Assembly (NCBI GenBank): GCA_037952775.1
Contig: JBANAY010000003.1
Location: 13,888,001-13,952,000 of the forward strand
Origin: Clonostachys chloroleuca
Taxonomy: Eukaryota > Ascomycota > Sordariomycetes > Hypocreales > Bionectriaceae
Direction of reading: 5' to 3'
Length of the DNA: 64,000 nucleotides
Under the pieces are notes generated by a model, which was given only the letters and a program-made list of their open reading frames with translations, ran no database searches and was not told where the DNA came from. Shown here piece after piece: positions 1 through 10,817 of the stretch (the first letter of the stretch is position 1; each line of letters opens with the position of its first letter). The position numbers and the translations under genes were made by a program.

Positions 1-251
1 AGGTCCGGCAAACAGCCGAAGCGCCGCAGATAATCCGTGGCGCCCCACTTCGCCATGTTATGCTAACATAGCGAGCTGTCTCCAAAGTCTCGCTTCTTCC
101 TCTTCAACCTCTATCTACATCCACTTACCAGCTTTTGTGGATAGTGGTTCTCATATTAATGTGCATGCGTTCTTAGGCTCCTACGAGGCGGTTTCCTCAT
201 TTGTGCGTCCAATATGCCTCCAGTCTCCCCCCAGTGTAGGGCTTCGTCTAG

Positions 252-2195
252 TTAGGCCTCGATCCTGAATTGCCCGAGGATCTGCGTTTGTTCCATGAAT
301 TTGATAGCTTTGACGGCTGATTTGCGTCCGTTGACTATTCTCCGAAGACTTCCTGGGAATGGCCCCAGTAGTTGTCGTCGAAGGCGCTGGTATCTTCGGC
401 ATTGTAATAGGACATGCAATACGGTTTGCCACCTTGCTCCGCAGTCGCATTTGGGGTCTGTAACACCCGGAATATGTCGGTTGAATAAGAAGTCTTTGAG
501 ACCAATCTTCTCTGTTCGGAGTTGGGTAAGAATGGAGCTTTGTCGTTTACTCAGCTGGTCATGAAGTTGCAAGACTTTCCTTGTAGGTTTCTTGGTATGG
601 CGGAAGGTTGTTCTCCCTCTGGTTTCCTTTTCCCACCCTTCCTGCCAGTTTTGGAGCGCCGTTCTACTTATCCATGCTCTCATTGTCGTTCGCAGCGGGT
701 ATATCTCTAGTGGGATTTCTGCCCTAGGGCCTGCCTGATTGTTGTCCCTCCACCCTGTTGCTTCCTTGGCTGCTTTGTCGGCTGCTTCATTGCCCCGTAT
801 CCCCTGGTGCGACGGGATCCATCTGATTTCAACCCGGACGTGTCGCTGATGAAGATCGTCGATCAGTCGTGTGATTTTATGGAGGAGGTATGCTCCTGAC
901 TTTCCTTTGGGCTTGGCCACTGATCGTATCGCTGCCTGATTATCTGTGTATATGCAGACTTTGTTTCTCTCCTGTTGCTCCCCTGTTGCCTCCAGAGCGA
1001 TCTGTAGCGCGAGGGCGACCCCTTGCAGCTCTGCAGCGTATACTGTGGACACACTCTCATCCCCCATATACGACATCCTCACATCGCCGTTAGTGACACA
1101 CACAGCGGCAGCCCCGAGATGACCATTTATTCCGCTTCCGTCCGTGTACAGGGTTAAGGCGTTCTGCTCTTCATGGTGTCTAGCGATTGCCCTGTCTGCG
1201 GTTTCCTCGATGTAAATTTTTGGGCCTTGCCACCACGGCGGTGTAACGTATGGTGGGATGCTCTCCTGCTCCTTGAGACTCGGGCCTTGTCTGCCATCAA
1301 GTACTCGTTGTATGGCATCACGTGGGCTGAATTTTTGCCTTGCTTTCATTGGTTTAGATTTGGCCGGACCGAGTCTTATGAGTGCCTCGAGATTGTGCTT
1401 CCATATCTGGTGTTTTATCGGCAGGAGGTGTGTCTCGACGTCTAGTGCCGGGCCCGAGGTTGCTCTGAACGCCCCTGATATCACCCTTGCTGCCCTGGCC
1501 TGCAGGCTCTCCAGCTTTGCTAGAGTATGTTTGGTATAGGGAGCTCCGCGTGTTCGCCAGTTACTGTTGGACCATGCCGAGCAAGCATACATGATTTGGG
1601 GTATCACCACGCTTCTATATGCCTTCCTTAAGTCTTTGAACTTCAATCCCCATGTTGAGCCGCCTAGGCTGCTTAGAGCTGAGATGGTCATAGTCGCCTT
1701 ACGTTGTATCTCGTCAATGTGTTGCTTCCATCTCAGCCCTGTATCCATTATTAACCCCAGATACTTGCAAGTGGGCTTGGCTTGCACGTTGGCCGATGGT
1801 GTGCACAGAGCATGGTGGGTGTTGAACCTCTTCCGAGCCCTTGTGAAGTGTATGAGCTGGAATTTTTCCGGTGCGAAGATAGAGGCGTGTCTGGTGGACC
1901 ATTTCATGGCCTTGCCAAGAGCTTTTCCAAGTTTGTTGCATGTATCCTCTGTTGTGTCTCCAGAGGCTAGGATCGCCACGTCATCCATGAAACCAGTTGT
2001 CGTGATATCCTCGACATCATTGCAGCTATCGATAAGGTCCGCATTATAGAATAGGTAAAGGATCGGAGAGTAGTTGGAACCCTGAGGTATGCCTGTTGTC
2101 AGTCGGTACGGTTCTGACTTGTAGCCATCAATAGCGATTGTGGTGTATCTTTCCTGTAAGGAGCTTGCAATCCAACGCACTATTTTCTCATCCAC
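252..2195 (-). pseudogene. LINE ORF2, reverse transcriptase C-half plus RNase H
   Basis: The 647-codon frame carries RT motifs IPQGS (about residues 36-40) and the catalytic box FMDD (about 69-72), the thumb region, then an RNase H domain. The RNase H acidic residues are visible in LYTDGSG, the AAEL segment, YTDNQAA and the WIPSHQGIRGNEAAD block. A C-terminal CDCG...H...C motif follows (about residues 597-615), as in Tad and I elements. It opens with GTG, not ATG, because it is the continuation of a deleted polyprotein. RT motifs upstream of IPQGS, including the first catalytic aspartate, are absent, so reverse transcription is not expected. RNase H looks intact. Family identity is very secure. 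Confidence 0.93.
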
Positions 2196-2844
2196 CCGTC
2201 TTTCGTATCAATCTGTCCACCAGGCCAAGGGTAACGAGGCAAAGGTCGATAGTCGATTGCCGTTCTCCTTCTTCATAAGTGATAGTGCCAGGCTGGAGGG
2301 TGCTAGTTAGGTCGAAGTCTTCAATAAGTTCGATGAGCTGGTTTGCTTCAGGGTCTGCGTGTTCAACCGTGGGGCCTCCCCAGAATGCGTGATGCAGATT
2401 GAAATCCCCAACAACTATCTGTTCGCATTCTTCGTGTTCGTTGAGGATTTGTCTCATCTGCAGAAGTGCGCTGTGCTTATTTTCTGCGTTTGGGCCGGCG
2501 TTGTATACGTTGTGGACATGGATCGGGAATCCGTCTCCTGCCTCCACTGTTATCGTGCATATGTCTCTCGTGTGTGGTTTGAACTGCCATTTCGTATGAT
2601 CTAGCCTCTTGTTGACGAAGAAACACGTCCTTGCGGGCTCACTATTCCCGGATAGATAGCAAAGATGGAAGGCCTCCTTCGCGGGGTGATGCGTGGTTTC
2701 AATGTATGGGTTTCTCCAAGGTTCTTGTATGGCGAGGATGTCGAACTCCATGACTCTTTTGTCCCGAAGGAGGGAAGCCATGACTATGTCCCTTGATTTT
2801 CTGACGTTATACTGTAGTATTGTGAATGCCTTGCCTTGATTCAT
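2188..2844 (-). pseudogene. LINE ORF2, N-terminal APE-type endonuclease fragment
   Basis: The 218-codon frame begins with the LQYNVRKS-type motif of exonuclease-endonuclease-phosphatase proteins, followed by AIQEPW (catalytic Glu), VHNVYNAGP and VGDFNLHH (catalytic Asp/Asn). These are the nicking-endonuclease motifs of LINEs. It stops at a TGA eight bases into the RT frame. The last fold motif (SDH) is missing, which fits a deletion that also removed the front of the RT. The ATG at 2844 overlaps the end of the Gag-like frame by four bases, the normal ORF1/ORF2 arrangement of such elements. Confidence 0.9.
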
Positions 2845-3396
2845 TCATTAGTGCTGGGGTCAATATCCATCTGCTGAGTACTGTGCATGCTTCGTGCTAG
2901 CTGATTGGTGTGAATCCGCCGTACGTTGGCATCGAGTGCTTCCAGCGCCTTCCTGCTCGGGACAACTGTCCTCTGAGGTCGTTGGCTCGCTATGTTGATC
3001 GCGATTGTGTTTTCTTCGTTTTCCCTCGTTGGCGACTCGTCCCCAAAGTTGACTCTCTTCTGGGCTCTCTTGGCCGGCGACTTGCTCCGTCCAGCCCTTG
3101 ATTGTCGCGGTGGGTCCAAAGTCGATCGATTTCCGGTGGCAATATTGATTCTCTCGGCCTGTGGTTGGGGTGGCCATCGAGTGGCTGTGCCTGTTGGCTC
3201 CGGATGAAGCCTTGGCCTTGTGAGATATGCCGCTTTGATTCTATTCATCTCTTCCTTCCGGTCCGGGCAATGGTTGCTCTAGGCTTCATGGTCTCCATGA
3301 CATGTGGCGCATTTCCGCATGTCCTTGTTAGCCTTGTTTGGGCATTCTCGAGTCGCATGGTCCTGGGCGCAGTAGCCGCACCCGCCATATCATAGA
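2841..3396 (-). pseudogene. LINE ORF1 (Gag-like) C-terminal fragment with zinc knuckles
   Basis: Upstream of the ATG at 3248 the same frame encodes two Cys/His knuckles, CGYCAQDHATREC and CATCHGDHEA...HC. They are followed by a basic, Ser/Pro-rich tail (KSPAKRAQKRV) typical of LINE ORF1 nucleic-acid-binding proteins. A TAG at 3281-3279 interrupts the second knuckle, so the ATG at 3248 is only an internal Met. The 5' part of ORF1 is absent beyond about 3396, where unrelated sequence begins. TGG or CAG changed to TAG would explain the stop. It is a remnant, not a functional gene. Confidence 0.8.
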
Positions 3397-3583
3397 CTAG
3401 AGTCCGGCTTACTAATATGTCAACAGATGAATTCCGGACCGGACACGTAGGTCAAGGCATGGATATTTACTGGACTTTTGAAACAATGATCCCATCAGAG
3501 AAGGAATGATTCTTGTCGACATTTGCGACTTGTTATTGCTACAAAATTAGTACAGGGGCTAAGATTTGGATTCTAGGATCCGC

Positions 3584-4195
3584 TTACATAAACGAGATTA
3601 AGCTCTTGGAGGCTGCTAAGATTATTCCCAGTCCAGCTCCGCCCTTTCCTTTATGCCCTTCAATCATCAATATCCACCGTCTAGCAGACTGCAGATCGCT
3701 TTTAAAGTTCGTATGGTGTATTTTCAGACTCTCAGTTGTGGCGTCAGGGAACATTTGACGAATGTATTCCTTGTGAGCAAGATTCTTTGCGCTTTCGCCG
3801 CGTTTCCGGCCACAACGAAGTTGAACTTCTTCTAGAAACTTGGTGTAATATTGTAATGATCTGATTTCGGCCACAACTCGACGTAGAGAATGTAGGCTAT
3901 CGCTTTTGCCTAATGCCCGCAAGATGTCGTAATAACCTCGTTGCTGCTCATGGGGTAGACGTGTAGTGCTATTTGGGAAGGCAACAGTCTCCCTTAGAGT
4001 AGCACCGAAAAGGCTATTAATAGTTAGATAGCCCCAGTGCAATTTAAGAAAGCTAACAATCGTGTCTTGGTAGAGGTGCTGAAGCTGTTTTACTGGTTTA
4101 CAGGGTTCTGATGGTTGGGCGGTAATTCTTTGAGCGCGGTTGCTGTTAGCCTTCTTATCGATAAGTTCATGCGCCACAGTTGAGTCATCCGTCAT
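3584..4195 (-). CDS. conserved-looking hypothetical protein, multi-copy
   Basis: About 203 residues from the ATG at 4195; the frame is open slightly further upstream but has no earlier ATG. The product is soluble, rich in Lys/Arg and Leu, ends in a Gly/Lys-rich stretch (GHKGKGGAGLG) and has no signal peptide or membrane segment. I do not recognise the family. What makes it notable is a second copy on the plus strand at 9330-10200 that aligns along its length but is converted almost entirely by C-to-T and G-to-A changes. The copied unit also extends past the stop codon to about 3500, so it was duplicated as a DNA segment, possibly transposon-borne. It lies just 5' of the LINE remnant. This copy has no internal stop. 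Confidence 0.55.
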   Translation of the reverse strand: MTDDSTVAHELIDKKANSNRAQRITAQPSEPCKPVKQLQHLYQDTIVSFLKLHWGYLTINSLFGATLRETVAFPNSTTRLPHEQQRGYYDILRALGKSDSLHSLRRVVAEIRSLQYYTKFLEEVQLRCGRKRGESAKNLAHKEYIRQMFPDATTESLKIHHTNFKSDLQSARRWILMIEGHKGKGGAGLGIILAASKSLISFM

Positions 4196-4620
4196 ACGGA
4201 TGCGTTTCCTGCATTCCAGCTGAAAGCCACTGAAAGCCACTGAAAACCACAACCTAGTCTACTTCAATTACTTAAGACCTGATCAGCATAGGTCTCGGGG
4301 CGCATGCGCATCTAAACGCCGTTCTGACATGGAAACCTAAAACATGATTCTTGTCGAGCTGGGTGTTCAAGTAGTTGAAGTAGATAGATGAGTGTCCTTG
4401 CGAAGCCGAGATGTGGCGCGCTGCGCTGGCGTGTTCGTATCATTCGACATCGTTATGAATAGTGGCACAAATTCCCTTCCAATTCGTCTTTTTTTGAGTG
4501 TATAAATTAACTTGCAACTAATTCTTCTAATAAATGCTTATCCTAATACTTTCTAAGTGCAACTTCATCAACTAATGACAACCATGGCTGCTCCACCTAT
4601 GCCAGATATTCTTCTGTACC

Positions 4621-4835
4621 CTACTCAAGTTGAAATCTCGAGCTTAGATGGCGATTCACTAGCTCCTCCATCTCTTCCTGCTCTCCTGCCGTTTCGCTTC
4701 TCGCCGACTGGCCCCGTTCATATTTCAAATCCGTGAGACCTGGAGCCTGCGCCATGGCGGGAATGCTGCCAGCGCTGAATGACAATAAACCAAAGAGTGC
4801 CACGAGCGTCAGGCAAATAAGCCTAACGGCACATC
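4621..4835 (-). pseudogene. start-less relic of a small secreted protein
   Basis: The frame reads a classic leader, about RLICLTLVALFGLLSF followed by a small-residue AMA site, then a short hydrophilic, Glu/Arg-rich mature part of about 40 residues ending at 4621. No ATG exists in frame. The nearest ATG triplets (about 4850) are one frame off, as a single-base indel would produce. Alternatively an upstream exon supplies the start. With about 60 residues, one leader and no cysteines it resembles a decayed small secreted protein. Function unknown. Confidence 0.3.
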
Positions 4836-4859
4836 ATCATTTTCGTCATCAACACTTAT

Positions 4860-7200
4860 AACTCTCAATCCAGACTAATATGGACTGAGACCTAGATTCC
4901 CGGAAGATCCGGCCGCCACGGATAAAATTGCCGAAGCCTGATATGCTTAATGCCCCTTTTTATTTCCTTGTAAAGTCAAATTGATCATTGATTGCGGAAA
5001 CTGCAAAGCTTTGCGGATAACGTCGGAACGAGGAAGGTGGGCAGATAAACTCAAGTCTGACCAACTAACCGGGTAAGATACAGATTTAACACTCTCGAAT
5101 TCTTGGTGAAGTGAGACAAATGAAAGACTTTTGAGGGTAGGTGAACTTCATTCTCCATTAGGGGTACCAAACACCATCTATCCTCACAATATATCGGGAG
5201 GTACTTATAGATACCAGAAAAAAAAAATGAGTCATAGGCCTTCTTTCCTCATTTATTCTGTTCAGCCGAGGCTATTATGTGATCATTATGATGTTGATGC
5301 TACCTTTAATGCTTAAGACCGATCTAGAATTTTAGATCTGCCTTCGTGTGGCTGACCCATTATTGTATCATTGATTATGGTTGCTAACCAGTTGCAAGAA
5401 ATCATCGATTTGATGCGCACAAATTTAACTGACCAAATGCCTAGGCTCCTGAAGTAGTCTAAATTTCAGCCGCATTTGCAAAACAGCCATATGACTGACG
5501 CCACGCTTTATCCAGTGGAGTCGATATCAGATCTATTCGTATGATTATAACACAATCTATATTGTCTAGCTTCCGGTAAACGATAATTGGATTCGCATGT
5601 AAATGTGTGGTAGCTGCATATAGCTGCTCGGTATTAGTATCGCAACACTCGCTGGTAAGTTGCTCGTCTCCTGCCAGTAGTATCTAGCGCGTGAGCAATT
5701 AGATCTATAGCAAAACAAGTGCTGTAATTGGAGTCCTATGTCACAAACTTTGTCAATGGAATTTGCCGTTGAGTTGAATTCCTAAATTTAATTGCAGTTA
5801 GCTTGAATATTGAAACAGTTAAACGCAATGATGAAGTGCCTAAGTGGTATGCCACTTTGTGCATCTGCAGTCCCTGATATCAGAGGGTTCCTTTTATTGA
5901 AAACTGCATTTTCTCGGAATGTTCCAGCCCTCGAAAAAGTCTATCTTTTGTGTAAGTTCAAAGATGCGGCACTATAACGGTCGAGGGCGGCCGAGGCCCA
6001 CTTGCAGACTCAGCCCACATGAACATTGGCAATCCTTGTCTTTCTGCAAATCTCGCGCTATGCTTGGTTCTAAGCAACCTTCTCTTGCTAATGAAGATAC
6101 TAAGTCTCTTAACAAGCCTGATAAGGTTCGCCGTACCTAGACGGAGCCGTTATAATGTATTTAACTAATAGTACTCAGTAACTAGGAGATTTATAGGTAG
6201 TAAGTAGTATAGCAGCAGCTGATACTGATGGTTATATAAGCTAGTAGCTTAATACAGCTTATAAAGTAACTATCCGGAAAAAGACATTTCCAACAATCAG
6301 AATGTTCCGGCATATAGGTTTCAATTAGATATACTTTCTAACTACTGGGATAATAAGCAACGCGAAGTAACTCACACCTAGCAGTTAACTTAAAGGCAAA
6401 TTCAATTGATGAAGACTGTGACACAGGTCTCATTTTAGTCTGTTGCAGATCTAGCTCACGGCCCACATCAAACTGTTTCTACTGTGACCCTATTTCAAGC
6501 TTAAGAGGCTTTTAACTAGAGGTAAGGTGGCTAGATAATTTACAGTTACGTGCTGATTGGAATGTCTTTTTAGCGGTACCTATTCTTTACTAAACGCTAC
6601 TTAGACTTGAAGGTGGTTGCAGAACCAAACCTTTTGAAGGGGAGACCTTTTTGTTGTATGGCATCAGATTCCACATGACAACGCACCTTAAAAGCTTGAA
6701 TAAAGGGTGCAGACCTCGTGAGCAGGTATGGCTGCCTGGAATGTAAGTGACGATGTAGCTGCATCATAGGATTCCGCATGATTGGGTTGCTGCTGGTGGT
6801 ACCTCTCTGTTGCCGAGGAGGGACATGTCCTCCGTCACACGCTGGTTTCTCTCTAAAAGGAGTTTCAAGCCTGTTGTAATCTAGAAAGAAGGCACATTGG
6901 CTAGGTATATAAGGGACGTCCTGCGCCAATGTTCATTTCATTAGCATTTTAGTTATCAATACACATTCAATCATTCACATTAAAGACAATAGTCACAGTT
7001 GAGCATCTTAGGGGGTCGACTGCTGTTTTCCCAACATCTACAACGCTTATCTCTCGGAAGGTAATACTCAGCTATTAACTCCCTTCCATCACATTTCATT
7101 ATCATTGACATCAACCCAGAAGCTGTATTCCTACTTGCCGATCGCACGTAAACAGCCATAGCTACGCTAAGAGGAAGATTTCAATCGCCATTGATCGCAT
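4860..7200. other. gene-poor stretch, no supported gene
   Basis: Short frames occur (for example 5919-6140 plus and 6597-6929 minus), but none shows a domain, codon bias or splice structure that I can defend. The sequence is moderately AT-rich. 6150-6260 is especially TA-rich with repeated TAGTA/AGTAGT words. About 6900-7210 is a plausible promoter and leader for the But2-domain gene. Confidence 0.5.
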
Positions 7201-7219
7201 TTCAGACTCTTCTGAGATA

Positions 7220-7705
7220 ATGAACTGCTCCTTCGGGCCCTCCTCCATCTACCATTACAATGTCGGCACGGGCGCCATCAACAGTGGTGAGAGCGGAGGC
7301 CTCATCGACAAGTCCACCTCCAACAACGGGCAGGATATCACAACTCTCGTAACCTTCACTTGGCCCCAGGCTCCCGCTGGCAAGAAGTGCCAGTTCGAGT
7401 TCCAGCTCGGAAATAGCGACCAACTAACAGGCAGTAAGAAAGTTGATGTCTTCACTAGCCACGCCCCGGCCCCCGGCTCCAGGAGTGGCTGGGGACCCGG
7501 CAACCAGCGTAACATCCACATCGGCCGCATCACCGCCAAGCTTGGCGGATTGGCCACCTGGGATGCCAAGCACAATTCCTACCTGACCGAGCCAACGGCC
7601 TGTAAGGCTGCCGGAACCGTCGAGGGTCTTGAGCTTGTCGGCGTTAATGATAACGTCCATGTCTCCTGGGGAAGTGGCTCTGGGCCCCGTATTACCTTCG
7701 TCTGA
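7220..7705 (+). CDS. But2 C-terminal domain-like protein
   Basis: A 161-residue single-exon ORF with an ATG start. It matches the general pattern of the ubiquitin-3-binding protein But2 C-terminal domain common in ascomycetes: a central TLVTFTWP beta segment, the GKKCQFEF segment with its conserved Cys, LTGSKKVDVF, a GPGNQRNIHIGR loop, and a late ELVGVNDNVHVSW strand. Family members are usually longer, secreted and often cell-wall associated. Here no signal peptide precedes the domain and I found no credible leader exon, so the product may be cytosolic or N-terminally truncated. GC content and codon use are high and unlike the AT-rich flanks, suggesting a functional gene. No biochemical role is established for the domain. 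Confidence 0.7.
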   Translation: MNCSFGPSSIYHYNVGTGAINSGESGGLIDKSTSNNGQDITTLVTFTWPQAPAGKKCQFEFQLGNSDQLTGSKKVDVFTSHAPAPGSRSGWGPGNQRNIHIGRITAKLGGLATWDAKHNSYLTEPTACKAAGTVEGLELVGVNDNVHVSWGSGSGPRITFV

Positions 7706-8925
7706 GATACCACTAAACTTCCATGGTTCTTCGGGAACAACACGTCTCAGGGCTCAATCTTTTCCTGGTTTTTCTCTGCTCTTATCTCCTTTTCTTTAGA
7801 TCCCTGCAACACTCCTGCGCTGGTTGGGAGAGCTTGGGCTCGGTTGAGAATTCCTTTAGGGGCTTTAATCGATTATTGCACTATTGCCTGATAAGGTAAA
7901 ACCAACAGTCTTTTATTTTACACAGAGTCAAGCTTTGACTATCAGATTATGACTAGCAGAGACAGTATTCAAGTCAATAAGTCTAGGGCGGAACTAGACA
8001 TCAATAAGACAAGTTTCTGTTTCTATTGCCATTTAAAAGCCAAGGAGCTGGCGAATACTCCAATCCCTAGACTTGGCCAGAGCTTTATCTGGCATATTAT
8101 TCAAGTGGGCCTCAGTAGCCTCGATGGCTACAGCCTCACAGTCAAATGGGCTCTATCCGGTATATCGTTCGTGGGGGGCTCAGCTACTAATACTGATATT
8201 ATGCTTGTCGGAGCTGGATTTCGAGTAACTATTGTCGGTTTATTATATCTGAAATTTTCAGGAATAGTTGAAAGGCAGAAAATGAAAGCCTAATTAGAAG
8301 ACGTGTCCGCCTTGGTTATAACTTGAGTGTTCGAATGGCTGTGACCCTGAATGTTGAAAAGGAGAAGAAACCCAAGAGCAGAGCCCAAGGGTTGTAGCCA
8401 CTATATATACTTGAGCCTTGATCGGGTGACACTGACTGTTAGCAGCATTCGTCACCCGCTCGTTGTTGGTGCCGCTGCCAATAAAGGCGCCATAGCCACG
8501 TTTGGCGAGGCAGAGCAAAGTCTTAGTGTATGGGTGAATCTGTATCATCCCGAAGTCAACTAGGAAGTCAAGTGACTGACAGGTATAGCCCCTAGAGACT
8601 CAGCCCTTGCTGCCCTATATAACACAATACGATTGTTTGAGACTGTGCATAATGATTGCCATCGCTTGCAGTGGCGAATATAGGTGCGTGATCAGGCGGT
8701 TTCATCATTCTTCCTTCCCTGAATCCAGGGATATTGTTGGCTTCAAGCATCCATCATACCCTTATAGGCAATCCCTACCGAGCATACATTACACCATGAG
8801 GCGGTGCCCCATTACCCTTGAATGGTTTTGCTGGTTATGGCCAAGCTATCTAGTCAGACGTTGACCTCTTTGGTGCAAGTGATATCAGCAGCTTCAGCGC
8901 TTGTATCTCCTAGACTCTTTATCTT
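7706..8925. other. intergenic, unresolved short frames
   Basis: Frames at 7949-8293 (plus), 8294-8548 (minus) and 8607-8864 (plus) are each about 80-115 codons. They lack recognisable motifs and overlap one another on opposite strands. Nothing here can be supported as a gene. Confidence 0.45.
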
Positions 8926-9329
8926 ACTATAGAGCTTATAGAGCTAGAGGTAAAAGCTAATAATCTCTTCTAAAATATTAAATTATTATTTAGAAAAGAT
9001 ACTCTTCTTAGCTTTATAAATTATTTATCTTAGAGGTACTTTAGGTTTAAATATATTTATAATACTAATTAAGCGGATATAGTTTCTAATTACTCTGAAA
9101 TAGTACCTTAGGGTAATATACTAATAGATATTAAGATATTCTACTAAGATTATAGTACTAATAGAGATATATAATCCCTTATATCTATAGCTAGATAAGT
9201 AAGATAAACTAAAATCTATAGTACTAATTATTTATATAGTAATATACTAACTAATACAGATAACTTTAGTACTAGAAATAAGATCTATAATAAATATAGT
9301 AACTTAGCTATTTTTTCCCCTACTAAGAA

Positions 9330-10200
9330 ATATATCTGTATAAGGGATAACTCAGTAGTATATAAACTTATCAATAAGAGAGCTAATAGTAATTATACTT
9401 AAAGAATTACTATTGTTATGCTCTAAATAAGCTGTTTGGGTGGTCTGGTTGTAAGATGCTTGATTCTTTCTAGAAGCTAGCCAGTAGAGGGTTTCCAGCT
9501 ACTTATAGTAGCTGGTTTCTGCTGACTAATAGCAGGATTTAGCTACCCTATAACCAGGATGCAGATTACCCCTAACAACTATATATATATCAGACCCCTA
9601 TAAGCTAATTAAATAGCTTTAGTATATTTATTAAGATATAATTATTAGTTTCCTTAAATTATACTAGAACTATCTAACTATTAATAGTCTTTTTAGTACT
9701 ATTCTTAGGGAGATTATTATCTTTCTAAATAGTACTATATATCTACCCTATAAGTAGTAATAAGATTATTATAATATCTTATAGGTATTAGGTAAAAGTA
9801 ATAGCCTGTATACTCTATATTAAGTTATAGCTAAAATTAGATTATTATAATATTATATTAAGTTTCTAGAAGAAGTTTAATTTTATTATAGCTGGAAATA
9901 TAGTAAAAGTATAAAGAATCTTACTTATAAGGAATATATTTATTAAATATTCTCTAATACTATAACTAAGAGTCTGAAAATATACTATATAAACTTTAAA
10001 AGCAATCTGCAGTCTGCTAGATAGTAGGTATTAATAATTAAAGGGTATAAAGGAAGGGGTAGAGCTAGTCTGGGAATAATCTTAGCAGCCTCTAAGAGCT
10101 TAATCTTATTTATATAAGCAAACTCAATATAGTAAATATTCAGGCCCTATACTGATTTTATAGTAATAACAAATTATAAGTAACTTATAAGGTACTGCTC
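9330..10200 (+). pseudogene. RIP-destroyed copy of the 3.5-4.2 kb ORF
   Basis: Aligned with the reverse complement of 4200-3500, this copy keeps identical landmarks (CTTATC.ATAAGA near 9365; CTATCTAACTATTAATAG near 9675; CTGCAGTCTGCTAGA near 10007; GGGAATAATCTTAGCAGCC near 10071). Almost every difference is C to T or G to A, on both strands. Many Gln and Trp codons have become stops. That one-directional transition pattern is the signature of repeat-induced point mutation. A stretch of about 150 bases near 9414-9565 is absent from the intact copy. Confidence 0.9.
9414..9565. mobile_element. candidate MITE-like insertion in the RIPed copy
   Basis: This segment interrupts the alignment of the RIPed copy with its intact partner, has more normal GC content than its surroundings, and its ends are loosely inverted (left GTTTGGGTGGTCTGGTT, right AACCAGGATGCAGATTACC). 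No coding capacity. The inverted match is imperfect and the exact borders are uncertain, so a MITE is only the best guess. Confidence 0.35.
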
Positions 10201-10352
10201 GAGCAACTTTAAGGGTTTATAAATAATACACCTACGATGGAGATTTACCAAATACTTAACCCAGTTGCATAAGTATTATTAGAGCACCACAGACTGCCGG
10301 AGGAGCTAGTCTCCCGGACAAAATGGACACTTTAGAGTGCCCGCTGTACATA

Positions 10353-10817
10353 TCATACCACTAATTGTAAACCAATTTGGCAGTGACCCAAAGGCAAGAG
10401 TGCCTTGAAACCTAGAAATCGGGTGCCGTAGATAACCGGGGCTTGTGCCTTCCCTATGAGGGTAAGATCGTTCTCCTCAAGAGATAGCTCTCGTTTTCTA
10501 TTCTCCAAGAGTTGTTGATGATTGAGGTGGACGTTGGGGTGTACCTCAATGCCATCATGACTGGTATGATGGTCTGAAGGGGGAGTAAAGTATACTGGCT
10601 GATGCTTACTAGTCTGCAGTGTGATAGGCATCGGCTGGGGATGAGGCATGTTGGAAGAAGTGGCTATTAGTATGTTTGTATGGAACTTCACTCAATTAGA
10701 AAGGGCTACATTGTCCTCACCTGCTGCATCCGAGCTTCTTTGGCTCCAGGATGCTATCTGGCTCTCAGATGCTTCTTGCCCAGGGTTCTGATCATCGGGA
10801 AGATGATGACGTTTCAT
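10353..10817 (-). CDS. small hypothetical protein, two exons
   Basis: The gene model starts at the ATG at 10817. Exon 1 is 10817-10721, the intron 10720-10664 (57 bases, GTGAGG donor, CTAATAG end) and exon 2 10663-10353, giving 135 residues in one frame. The N-terminus is hydrophilic (MKRHHLPDDQN). The middle is His/Pro-rich and a charged LLENRKRELSLEEND helix follows. No signal peptide or known domain. The fitting splice sites and an ATG just upstream of the open frame are the support. Expression and family are unknown. Confidence 0.4.

Larger units (their letters stand above)
1..3396 (-). mobile_element. Tad/I-like LINE, internally deleted and 5'-truncated
   Basis: Read on the minus strand, the order is Gag-like zinc knuckles (about 3396-3250), Gag tail, apurinic-type endonuclease, the second half of a reverse transcriptase, RNase H, a C-terminal Cys/His motif and a 3' UTR of about 250 bases running to base 1. 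This is the two-ORF layout of fungal Tad-group non-LTR elements. The endonuclease frame ends within 8 bases of where the RT frame resumes near its IPQGS motif, so the endonuclease end and the first RT motifs are missing. The element is non-autonomous. The 3' UTR is confirmed as part of it because the same terminal sequence follows the same C-terminal residues in a second fragment at 44.6 kb. The true 3' end may lie outside the window. Confidence 0.92.
8926..10260. repeat. TA-rich block with RIP-like decay
   Basis: Composition shifts sharply at about 8926 to TA-rich sequence crowded with TA, TAG and TTA words and stops in all frames, and back at about 10260. The second half is demonstrably a mutated copy of the 3.5-4.2 kb ORF region. 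The first half (8926-9330) has the same composition but I could not assign an ancestor. Confidence 0.85.

Noticed and set aside
5919..6929. Frames at 5919-6140 (plus) and 6597-6929 (minus)
   Set aside because: No motif, splice model or coding bias; in AT-biased intergenic DNA.
7202..7660. Minus-strand frames opposite the But2-domain gene
   Set aside because: GC-rich shadow frames of the plus-strand gene.
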